Position numbers and translations under genes: made by a program
In this document: positions 10,510 to 20,604 of the stretch, in pieces
Numbering within the stretch: position 1 is the stretch's first letter
How the letters are laid out: each line of letters opens with the position of its first letter
Notes under the pieces: generated by a model
Seen by the model: only the letters and a program-made list of their open reading frames with translations
What the model was told of the DNA's origin: nothing
Databases searched by the model: none
From: Guillardia theta CCMP2712
Lineage: Eukaryota > Cryptophyceae > Pyrenomonadales > Geminigeraceae
Direction of reading: 5' to 3'
Assembly: GCF_000315625.1 (NCBI RefSeq)
Contig: NW_005434602.1
Coordinates: 130,719 to 162,436 of the forward strand
Length of the DNA: 31,718 nucleotides

Positions 10510-13293
10510 TCATGTCGTTACCGCAGCCTCTCGCACCAGATTGTTGTGCGAGTGCGTGCGCTGCATGCGCTTGCCCGTCACTCCATTCCCCTGCCCGCAT
10601 GTGAGCTGCCACGAAACAGCAAGGAAGCGACATCACAACACGAGACACACGGGCAGCAGGCATCTGCAAAACGAGATATCTCTCTCTCATATCTCCTCCT
10701 CACCTGCTCTATCGTAGGCTGCCCGGCATGCATCGTGCCCATCGATTCTGGGATGCCCCTGCTGAGAAAGGCCAAGTCACCGCTGCCCTCCATGGCCATG
10801 GCGCGAGGAGTGGCCGTCCAGTTGTGAGGAGTCGGCGGAGCATTCGAACTTCGATTCAAGAAGTCGAAGTCGACCCCGAGGTTTCCGTTGGAGGTCGACT
10901 CCGGAGCTCCCTCCTCCTCACCCGGCCATCCCTCGTTAGACTCCAGCACAGCATCCAATGAAGAGCTCGAGTACGCCCTGGGCATCATCCCGCCGAGTGA
11001 CTCGTTCGAGACGTTTCTCGGCAACGTCGTTGCTGCCATCATCGACCCAAAAGATTCAGTAGAACTTGTGTGGTGCATGTTCTGGTCGAGCCCCTGAGAA
11101 TTTGCTAGCAGGCTATTCAGAGAGTCGCTGTTCTCTGGCAGGCAATCGAGTCAAACACAAACAGATGACACGCAAGGTCAAGTACCATGACGAAGCATCA
11201 GCTCTCGCGCACTTCTTGCTGATAAAGGAACACTATCTTTCCCCATTCTTGCGAGGTCCTCGAACCCTTCTCTTGAGTCCTCTCGGGACAAGGAAACGTC
11301 CTCAGCATTCGTTGGAAGCCCCTCTCGATGACGATAACCATTTTCCCCGGAGAAGAGAAACGAGACATCCTCTGCATCGTCATCCTCCAACAGCTTCAAC
11401 CAGGAATCCGCTACTGTCTGCACATCGTTGAAGTCGAAGCTCTGGGGAGTTGTGCTTCCTTCCGCTTTCTCATCATGGGCTCGCCTCGCCTTCAACAACA
11501 TAGGCTCATCAACCTTGGTCTCACTCCCACTGCTCTCAAGTTTGATCGGCTCCGCTGAGACGGGTGGGGCTTGCACTTGCTGCGGCGGAGTTGCGACAAT
11601 GTCCTTGTTACTCGCTCTGCTTGTTGCTTTCGTTTCTGTTTCTACTTCAACTTTGACTGGATCTTCAGCCTCCATGTCCCTATCATCATCATTCGGCGAT
11701 TCCGGAGAGTCAGCACCAGTAACAGCTCGTTTGTTGGCTTGCTGCAACAATTCTTCTTGTTACCGAGAAACAAGAACCCTTGCAATCTCACCTGCTCTGC
11801 TCTACGAACGCGGTAACGATAAGCTTTGCAATGTCGATGATTCTTGTCACACTCTCCTATTGCACAGCAGCACAATTTCCTGCAGACCGGACAGTGCCAC
11901 TGACCACTAGTCGTAACAAAATGAGTTGAGCAGTTTCAAGAAATCAGGTCATACTTTATCCACGCGTTGCTCGTTTGAGGATTCACGTCATCACCGATGG
12001 ATTTGCTCAGACAGTGTTCACAGAACCGCCTCGTACAATCCTTGTTGCAGCAAGCCAGCATGCCGCTCGCACGGACCTGAAGGAGCAAGTTGGGTCAGGC
12101 ACGGGTTGACCGATAATTTTCAGCCTCACCTTGACATGCTGACAGAAATGGCAGTACTTGTTGTGCTTCGCCGCTTGTAAAGAACTTGTACGTTGCGGAA
12201 GGTCAAACCGTCCAGCTAATGCACCAAATCCCCCATGCATCCCTTCACAAAGACAAGTCAGGTGTCATTTCTTTAGATCGCCATGATCTGACAGGCAGCT
12301 TGTGAAGTCACATATGGAACACCCGGGTGACCAGACAAATTTGCATACATGCCAGCGAAAGGAGTGTGCATTTTCATGGGACCTACAGTGCAGAAAGAGT
12401 CAAGATCATATTATAAAAGTGACAGTGTGTCGGCACCTTGATCCGCCCGCATCATTTCAGATTGATTAGGCATCAAACGAATATCAGTTGCATCTGCAAC
12501 AAGCAAACGAGACAACAAGGAAAATTCTCTGTTCAGACGACGCACAAAGTCTACGGGGTGGGTATCACCTCCGGGCCGATGACGAAAGTCCATTTGGGCC
12601 ATTTGCGCTTGAGCTAGCCTAACGTCATTCATTCTTGACGGCAGATCGCGAGCACCCTTGGGCAGGCCCTTCACAACAGATCGTGAGGACAGCAGGAGCA
12701 GGTGTGAACGAGGCACCTGCAGGGTCATGTCCCCGAAATCATGGAACTGATCGTCCATGGGGTGGAAATCCCTTTCTCTCGCCATGTATCCTGAGGTCAC
12801 CCATCAGTTCACATTCAGTACTTGATTCAAGGTGGCATCATACCTGGTGGCATTTGTGGTGGATATTGACCAGGCATGAACTGCAAATAAATTTCATTTT
12901 TGATCAGAGGGAGATCTCTTTTGGTACCGGTGCTGAACGTGGCATGTACTTGCCTTCACCAGGATATCCTCCCTGCATCATTCTGTAGGACAATGAGCTA
13001 CCAATATCCATCCCATAAGGATAATTTAACCCATTGCCGTGAGCAATCCCCATTTCCTCCATTGCCAACCGCCTCCCATTCATTTCGGGAGGATACCTTG
13101 TGAGACACAAATCAATCGGGTCAAGTTTTCGAATCGGTTCACCATACCTGTCCATTTGTTGCATTGTACCCGTCAGTGAATTCTCGAGCATTTGTTGTCT
13201 AATCTGTGCTTCGGAGTACGATTGCATCCTTGCCCAATTCTGCAACGATTGCGACCCGCCACCCTTGGGCGGAGACGAGGCCAGAGAAGACAT
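10510..13293 (-). CDS. CDCA7/R1-type four-CXXC zinc-finger protein
   Basis: The gene starts at 13293 and runs leftward with about ten introns. My exons are 13293-12928, 12880-12844, 12790-12437, 12382-12293, 12242-12130, 12076-11955, 11906-11792, 11741-11186, 11134-10704, 10663-10649 and 10605-10510, about 764 residues. The N-terminus is Met/Pro/Gly-rich. The core reads YCHFCQHVK, GMLACCNKDCTRRFCEHCL, QWHCPVCRKLCCC, then GECDKNHRHCKAYRYR. Its cysteine spacing fits the zf-4CXXC_R1 family (CDCA7, CDCA7L/R1, plant IBM1-type JmjC proteins). Three introns fall inside or beside the finger and all keep phase. The C-terminal half is acidic and Ser-rich, typical of a disordered regulatory tail. Uncertain points are the 12292 donor (12322 is an alternative), the last two exons (a read-through version stops at 10505), and 3n introns at 13147-13097 and 12716-12669. 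In CDCA7 this finger binds DNA and partners the HELLS/LSH remodeller; any such role here is inference. Confidence 0.75.
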
Positions 13294-13949
13294 GAAGCGA
13301 TATTTCTTCTAGGCAAATCTTCTACACTTCAAACTTTTCAACAAGAAAAAAATCTTGATATCGAAAGAGCCCTCCAGAGCTATACTGCGTTGCAGCGCAC
13401 AAAGAATTTGATTACACTCCAGTAATAGGTAGTTCCGCCTGAAATCATGTCAGTTGCAGATATCATTGATATCTATGGTTCAGTAAGCTAAATGAGAACT
13501 TGCATTTGCAATACATGAGAACCAAATAACCCTTGGCTGGCAAATGCTGCTAAAACACCAACGAGATTCGAATGAATAGCACCAGAAATCACACAATGCT
13601 ATAGTAAATCTCATGAAAACATTGTAATCAACATAGGTGCATCAGACTATCACAAAGGCGGATCCATCACAAGTCCATCACAATGAATGGAGACAGAATT
13701 TTTCATTCCAACTGAGAAGGAAAAGAAGTAACTAAACGAACAAGTAAGTGACCCAGCTTTCTTCAATCTCAGTTGGACAGCAAATCTTAGTTTCTACCGT
13801 CAAGACAGGATTGACAGAAATATAATTCGAAATAAACTAGAAAAAAACATAACACGGATGATACAATGTGAACAGTTTGATCATAATGAGTCTTGTTCAG
13901 CGCTATAAGAAACTTGTACTGACATGCCTACGTACCGTACAGCCTATAC

Positions 13950-13959
13950 GTACGCGTAC
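13950..13959. repeat. GTACGCGTAC palindrome within a TACGTA-rich patch
   Basis: This perfect 10-bp palindrome sits in a local cluster of TACGTAC-like words (13928-13960). It is short and may be chance. No function is assigned. Confidence 0.4.
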
Positions 13960-16173
13960 AATCCCAAGGGTGAGAGTGCAAGATCATCACAACAAAGAAA
14001 GTGAAGTGATTCATCTCAGTAGTTACCCAGAGCAAACTTAACACCCGTCTGTTTATCCCGCGACAGCCTCCACACATGTCCCTACGACACTTCCCCAAAC
14101 CCGACCATCTGCCGGTCTTAACACCAACACCGGGGGCATCTCAATCACCTCCATCCCTCAACACAGGGCTCCATCTGACACGAATCCATGTCTTCTAGCC
14201 TACCAATGGAAGATACACATCTCCTGCTCAACTTCGAGCTCATAGCGCCTTGTTCTTCCTGACAACTTGCTCGTGTATGCATTCTTCGCTCCGCTTCTTC
14301 TAAAAAAACCGCCAATCCGGCTATACCCTTATAGTCAACTTTCATATCTTATAGTCAATTTACCTGATGCACGTATTTTCCGAAAGGGTGGAACTGACCA
14401 GCCATTTGACAGCAAATTTGTGAAATTATATCTCTAATATTCGATAATTCAGAGAATTTTGACAAGATTTGAAATATGGTGGTGAAGATTGGGCAAATCA
14501 TATTGGTTGGGGGTGGGGTTCCCCCGTTAAGTCTCGAAGTCCGCTTGTTTGTAGTCAAGAAAGGGACCCCTACCCCCTAAAGAACCCGGCCACCATTCCA
14601 ATTGTGATTGGCTAGAATTTATTGTTTAATTTCTCAAAATAAGCGCCAACTTCAAAGTTTGCCCTAGCCCCTGCCCCTTCATATCAAGTCTTCCCGGTAA
14701 AGGGAGCAAATGCGCAGTTTTTGAGTTATTTTCAAACAAAAATTGAACCTTTGAAGGAGGGATCCAAGCACTGGCTTGAGAGCAGTGATGTACCCCTTCA
14801 TATCATATCAACTTATTCATAAAACACTGCACCTATGATCCCAATTCAAAGAAGATTCAATATTTATTCCAGTTTGGAGGACCACAGGGAAATTAGCAAA
14901 GGGGTTTTGAAAGATAACGCAGTCGCGGCCCCCTCAAACGAAAATTGACAGAAAAGCTTGCTCTGAGGGGGGCTCAATGTATATCGTGGTGGGAGCTTGG
15001 ACTATTATTAAAACTTTGTACTGTTCATGATACTTACTGTTACATTTTTATATTTATGGTACCACAGGTCCCCATAAACTACCAAAGTTGTAAAGGACTT
15101 TTTGTACTGGAGTTCAACAACAAGGGTATAGAAAACTTTAGCTGTCAAAGAATCTTGTACTAATGGGGGGCGGCTGGTACCAACCTCTCAAAGGCACCTA
15201 AACTTCCTAAGGGGGTAGGGTACACAGGATAAGGTAAAACGCGGTGGGCAGGGGAAAGATGTAGGTAAAAGGGGGTAAGGTAGTGAAGAGGAACATGGAA
15301 TTAGGGGGTACTTGAGGGGACCAGTACGGGTGTTTTTGACGACAGAAATGTGAGTTCTTTGGATAAGGGGGTGGGTGAGTGCAAGCAGGGGCAAGGTCAA
15401 AGTAGGGGAGTATAGGCTACGAAGGGGGTGGGTGGGCACTGGAAGTCGATGACCTGAAGGGTGGTACGAAGAGTACCCTACCTACTCAGGATGAATATGA
15501 ATGGGGAACCCAGGAGAAACAAATGTAGACCGGTTACTATATCAGTCTTTTTATGGGTCCTGAGACGTTAAAAGGTACCCAACCCCCCGATCTTCTGCTG
15601 ACCTGATTACCCTTACCCCACCTTACGGTTTGCACCCCCACCTAGGAGTAAGGACCTCTTCAAAGGAAAGGGGCGTTGGGAGTCCGTCTGGTTCATTTCA
15701 AAAATGAAGTCCAAATAAATTAATTTTATTTCAAATGTAGGTGGATATGTTGAAAAGAAACAAGATGACGTGGACTTGAGGATCAAAAAGGATTTAGATT
15801 TAGTTCATATATAAATTAAAAACTCAAGAAATATGAATAGTACCCCCTGGAGACCAGCCATCTCAGAATATTTATCACCGGTGTCATGGTATTACACATT
15901 GTTTTTAAAAATAGGTACAATTGAGGCTATTTACTACAAGGAGATTGGTGCCAAGATCCATTGGAGGCCACTTCCAGTAACTCTTAGTGGGGGCCATACA
16001 GTACCAATCAGGAGATGTATAATCCAAAATACTCTTTTTGAATTGCGAAGGCATTTTACGGCTCTCCTGGTGGTATAAAGCACAGCTGACTGCCAGTCAC
16101 GGTGCCATATATAATTTTTACTCATCTGATTAGGGACCGCTCAGTCAGCAAGGGCCGAGCCACCTCCGGGCCG

Positions 16174-16204
16174 GGACCGGGGTTCGGACAGCGGGCCCCG
16201 GTCC
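16174..16204. repeat. GC-rich inverted repeat (9-bp perfect stem)
   Basis: GGACCGGGG at 16174-16182 is the exact reverse complement of CCCCGGTCC at 16196-16204, with a 13-nt loop. It marks the sharp boundary where the AT-richer desert changes back to GC-rich sequence. It could be a hairpin or the edge of an inserted element. Confidence 0.55.
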
Positions 16205-16721
16205 GGAGATCGGGTGAGACTGAGAATTGAGTTTCACTGAACCTGATTGGAACTCGAGTCGCAGATACAAGCATCATCGATGCAGCAACTAGGAGGAGGG
16301 AGAAGGGAGGAAGGGGGATGGGGGGGAGGGAGGAAGGGCAGGGGAGGAAGGGAGAGATGGTGGAAAAAGGGAAGCGGGAAAGACACAGTGACAAGAGTGA
16401 TTGAGAAGTTTCTATCGAAGGGAGAGCTGGATACAAAGTGGTCGTGCCAAACTTTTTGCACGTTTGGGTTTTTGTGGTCTGATCTTCATCGGTGCAGATC
16501 AGACCAGGAGCCTTCAACATACCAGGACGATCGTTCGTTGCCTGCTCGCTCTTATCCCCCTGTTGGTAAGTTCAGCAGAAGGATCGCTGGAAGCGCTTGT
16601 CAAGGACAGGCCTCGACTGGACTCGCAAGCAGGAGCAAGAGCTTGCATCTCGTTAGAGAGTCGCGCGTTGGAGGCTGTTTCTTGTGTCGGACTGAGGATA
16701 CGAGGTGGAGGACGAGAGGAG

Positions 16722-17548
16722 ATGTCTGAAGCAGAGCCGGGAAAAGTGAGGAGGAAGATGGCGGTGGGCGAGGGCAGGAGCATGATGCACTGGTTGAATC
16801 TGCGGCCAAACGTGAAGAGGCTGAGGAGAGTTACGATGTCGGAGGTGGTCGTGTGGTGTAGAGTGTTGAGGCAGTGAAAGAGAGCACAGGTGAAGAAACA
16901 CAACACGAGGGAGGATTGCTGGAGTGTGTACAGGTAGCAGGCATCGAGACCTTGTTGCTGTATGAACAGCTGTTTGTGATCTTGTAGGGGAAAAGTGTAC
17001 GACATGACACCTTTCTTCGAATATCATCCGGGGGGGCCCAAGTATATCCTGATGGCAGCTGGGAAGTAAGGAAGATGCGATGTTGCAGCCTGTGTTTGGG
17101 GGGGGGGGGCTGATAGTTGGTGATATCAGGGACGGGACGAAGCTCTTCGACAAGTATCACAAGTGAGGTCGAGGCATGCTCCGGGCCATCGGGTGACGTT
17201 GGATGGGCCAGGTGGGTCAACATCGACTTCATCATGGAAAAATGCTTCGTGGGGATACTCGTCAACGAAGGTGTAGAGGGGACCTCTCTCTTGCCCGTTG
17301 TCCCTGCTGACAACTTCTCAGATGGCTCTGTTCCTGCTCCTGGAGAAGTAGGATAGGTCGGCACGCTCGTGAGGTGTTTCTGACCTCGAGCAGGAGAGCG
17401 AGTCGATCGAGGAGGAGGAGAGCGAGCAAACTCAAGATGAGGGAGGTGATGTCAACTGCTCCCTCCTAGTCTCCTGCTCCTGGTTGTTGGCTCACGGACT
17501 TCAGCAGGAGGTACAGGGAACCCGACGAGCTTGGAAGACATGGACTGA
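16722..17548 (+). CDS. RLF/NCB5OR-type cytochrome b5-domain protein
   Basis: Exons 16722-16844, 16890-16933, 16988-17065, 17130-17162, 17212-17270, 17322-17347, 17394-17445 and 17505-17548 give about 152 residues. The introns are 45, 54, 64, 49, 51, 46 and 59 nt. The heme-binding core reads KKHNTREDCWSVYRGKVYD, EYHPGG, DGTKLFDKYHKWVN and CFVGIL. The His of HPGG and the His of KYHKWVN are the expected axial heme ligands. A short lead with HWLNL before the domain, and nothing large after it, matches plant RLF (a cytosolic b5-domain protein). The full NCB5OR enzyme would add CS and reductase domains, absent here. The tail is acidic (ESIEEEESEQ). The first in-frame ATG (16722) was chosen as start. 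The last splice site (59-nt intron) is the least certain. The gene converges on LSG1, stop codons 126 nt apart. Confidence 0.82.
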
Positions 17549-17674
17549 CAGAGGACGCGTGATTAGTGTGTGTGATACGACAGGAAATTGACTCAAAGAA
17601 AGCTCTCCCGATGAAAATTCTTTTTGTACAACAGTTTACACCACCAAACAGCTCTTCATCTACATATTCACACC

Positions 17675-20299
17675 TCACGCCATTGGGATCGCAGACTTGG
17701 GACGGACAGCAACTGCGCTGTAAGGTCGCTCGACGCGGAGGAAAGCGTTTGCCTTCCCTCCTTTCTTCTTCCCTCCGGCTGCGAAAACCTTGGCCTCCTG
17801 CTTCTCCTGGAAAGACCATGCTTACCAGCAGCCAGACAAGTATAGAGAGCGAGAGAGAGGAGCAGGAGCAGAAGGGGCTTACCTTCATCATGTTCGCCTC
17901 ATCATCCTCAACCCAGGCCCCTGCTGACAGTCCTCGGTTTTGTCTCGATCTCCTGTTCTTCTTCACCTGCCCGATGGCTACACCAGCATCGTGCTCCTCC
18001 AACGCGTGCGAAGAAGCCATCGAATGAGCGTAGGAGGAGGGTGCAGCCTCCGACCGAGCTTCTCCTCCCTCCTCCAGCTCTCCGTCCTCCTCCTGAGCGT
18101 GCGGGAGTGGACCAAGTGCGACGTCCTGCTGGCCAGGGGGCGTGTGGCAGAACCTCAATCTGCCGTCCACGTAGTCCTGACAGAGAGACGCGTCAGAGCA
18201 AGCTCTTGCCCCTCCTCGCTCCCATCTCCACTTCCTTAGAGCCTCCCCATCATCCTTCCCTCCCTTCCTCCTTCCCTTCTCCTCTCTCTCTGCTCCTTCT
18301 CACCCTCAAGATCTTGCGAGCAGCAGTATGCGTGTCAGGCACTCCTCCTCCACATCCCGTGATCAGTCCTCGTGCCACCGCATATCCTTGACAAACTTCC
18401 TGCAGCAACACGTTAGGAGGAGGAGGATGAGGAGGAGCAGGAAGAGGATCTATGCTAAATGTCTGTCAGACCAACCCGCCAGGGAAGGCAACTGTTGTTA
18501 TCCTCAACTAGATTCAGAGCCCTTTGTACAACAGAACAGATGGAAACTTCATCCAGACTGGCAGCGATCAATCCTTTCGCTCGCTCGCGCACTCACCGTC
18601 CATGTGATGTACTGGCGTTCTGCTCCCGTCGCCGTCTTGGAGGGGAGGACGATGTTGTAGCACTGCAGAAGCATCAGCACGGACCTTGTCTCCTCCTCGT
18701 CGTCCTCCTCTCTCACCTCCTCAAAGACGATTCGTGGGATTCTCCTGCTCACGAGCTCCATGGGTGAGATATGATCCTTGAGCGAGTTGAGAGGGAGGAT
18801 TCCTCCGCAAACCTGCAGCCTAGGTCACTGCGCTGGAAGCCGAGCCCTCTTCCCTTTCTGCTCCTTCCTCTCCCATATCCCAAGTCTCATCGTGCGCCCT
18901 CAACTGTCCTCCTCCCCCTCTGCTCACCATCTCTGCGCGGGACGAGACGACGGAAGGGAAGACTAGGCCGGGGCAGTCGCACAGCATGAGGGAGTCTGAG
19001 ACGATGAGGGTCTGAAAGTGTTTCGTCTTTCCGGGGGTAGAAGTCACTCCGACTCGCTTCTGCCCCAGCAGCGCGTTGATAGTCGAGCTCTTGCCGACGT
19101 TGGGGTAGCCCACGAATCCAATCATGATGTAGTCCAGCTGGCTGCGAGAGCCGGTCGACATCCCCGACATCCCCGACATCCCCGACAGCTGAGACATCCT
19201 CTCGTCGTCACGCACGTCCTGGCAGACTTGCCTTCCTCCCTTCTCCACACTCTCCCTTCCCAGAAACTCAAGAGCATCCAGCAGCTCCTCCGCGTTCATC
19301 ACCCTCGTCTTGTGGTCCGAGTTGATGTCCGCTTCCACCTCCTCTCCCAGCATGCAGTCTTGCTCAAAGTCTTCCTTGTACTCCACCTCCTCCTCAGCAG
19401 ACTCCTCCTCGTACTCACCGTCCTCCGGGATCGAGCTCTGCTTCTGCTCTTTCAACCTTGCCTCGATCTGCGTCTTTGCGGCGAAGAAGAAGTACTTGAC
19501 GTCCATCTTGTCAAAATACTGCCCCCATGCCACTCGAACACGGTGAGGAAGGAGGTCGGCCTTGTTGAAGAGGATGACGTTGGTCTTCCACTCTCCCACG
19601 CTCTTCACGTAGCCTTCAAGACTGGGGCTGCGATACAGGAGAGGGTTTCTGGCGTCTACCACCTGTACAACCACGTCGCTCTTCTCAACGACTCTCCACA
19701 GCTGCCTCCAGAACTCCAGGTTCTTCTCGAACGGTGTCAGAATCACGTCGAAGTTCTCCTCGATGCGCGCCAGCTCTCTCCTCCACTCCAGGAACGCCTC
19801 CTTCTCGTTCGCCTCCACCTGCTCCTTCCGCATCTTCTTGTTCCATGATGGCCGCATCGGGATCGGCAGCTGCCGGAGGTCCTCTGGCAGCTGCTCCTTG
19901 CTGTCTTGTGTGATGCACGTGGGACCAGACATGACGACCCTTGCATTCTGCCGCTCAGCTGTAAAGTCTCGATCCGACAACTCGGCCAGGCGGAGCAGGG
20001 CCGTTAGGTCGTTCTCGTCGACCACGGAGGTCTGGAGCTCCCGTTGGCGCTCCACAGCCTCCTCCGTGAGTTTCTCCCATTCAGGGACAAGATGAGCGTT
20101 CTTGGGGATGTCAGTCTCAAGGATCTCTCTGTTGCAAAAGCCATCAGGCGCCATATCAGCAACTCTCTTCCTCCTTCACTCACTTTGTGTGCGTCTTTGC
20201 AAACCGCTCGAACCTCTCGTTCCGGATCGACGCACCGAGAGATCCTCCAAGTCCTCCAAGCTTTGCTCTCCTCCCCGTCGAGCGACCTCCAGACGGCAT
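17675..20299 (-). CDS. LSG1: Large-subunit GTPase 1 (LSG1), 60S ribosome maturation GTPase
   Basis: Exons 20299-20184, 20128-18928, 18812-18717, 18662-18597, 18399-18304, 18176-17883 and 17806-17675 give 666 residues, close to the roughly 650-660 usual for LSG1. The circularly permuted G-motif order of the YlqF/YawG group is plain: FNKADLLP (G4, about 226-233), then GYPNVGKSS (G1, about 377-385), TSTPGKTKHFQT (G2) and DCPGLVFP (G3, about 421). The family-typical ending follows: GGILPLNSLKDHISP, RRIPRIVFE, and ARKILRDYVDGRLRFC. LSG1 releases the export adaptor NMD3 from cytoplasmic 60S subunits. An acidic insert and a GMSGMSGMS repeat lie between G4 and G1, where insert length varies in the family. 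Introns are 55, 115, 54, 197, 127 and 76 nt, longer than in neighbouring genes. The 54-nt intron (18716-18663) is a multiple of three without a stop. The start ATG at 20299 follows from the basic GGRSTGRRAKLGG N-terminus. Confidence 0.93.
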
Positions 20300-20604
20300 T
20301 ATACCTGAGCAACTTGTCACAAACAACTCCAAATCGAACAAGTCTGTGTTTGTTTCTCTTCCGCTCCCCCCCCTCACCACTCCCTTGCGGACTCTCTCCA
20401 TGCTCTTCCTCAGACCTCTTCCTCTTCTTTTCTCTTCCTCCCTCTCCTCCTCTCCTCCTCCCCCTTCGCTCCTTCGCCTCGTCGTCTCTCCTTTCCTCCC
20501 TCCCTCCTCAGCGCTGCATTCATGCCCTACCGCACGTGCTGGTAATTGGTCCACATCCCCGCGTAGTCATGTCAATGGTCAGTGAGGGGACGAGCCCCAC
20601 CAAC
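20300..20604. promoter_or_regulatory. Divergent promoter region between LSG1 and the SET methyltransferase
   Basis: The LSG1 start (-) and the proposed SET-gene start (+) are only about 305 nt apart, so this stretch probably serves both genes. The + strand is strongly pyrimidine-rich (TCC, CTCC and CTTCCTC runs, 20340-20515). No TATA box is evident. The exact + start is uncertain, so the shared region could be longer. Confidence 0.45.

Larger units (their letters stand above)
13294..16721. other. AT-richer gene desert
   Basis: About 3.4 kb lies between the zinc-finger start (-) and the cytochrome b5 gene (+). From about 13300 to 16130 it is clearly richer in A+T than its surroundings, has stop codons in all frames, and lacks the purine/pyrimidine microsatellites common elsewhere. 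It carries many short runs such as GGGGTA and TACCCC. I see no transposase, reverse transcriptase or terminal repeats. After 16131 the composition returns to the local norm with a very GC-rich block and a purine-rich stretch (16290-16380). An open frame from 16401, in phase with the b5 gene but without an ATG, contains a hydrophobic stretch and could hold an unrecognised first exon. Confidence 0.55.

Noticed and set aside
16514-17364. Two - strand open frames (163 and 177 codons) with hydrophobic stretches
   Set aside because: They overlap the cytochrome b5 exons, whose + strand splicing gives a complete heme-binding domain. The - frames have no domain and no consistent splicing.
17921-17966. 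Possible 46-nt intron in LSG1 (GTGAAG..CAG)
   Set aside because: Using it shifts into a frame with an early TGA. Reading through gives the expected basic tail and joins in phase to the last exon.
18999-19848. Long open frame (276 codons) on + strand opposite LSG1
   Set aside because: It is the antisense shadow of the LSG1 exon, which has clear GTPase motifs and family-length protein on the - strand.
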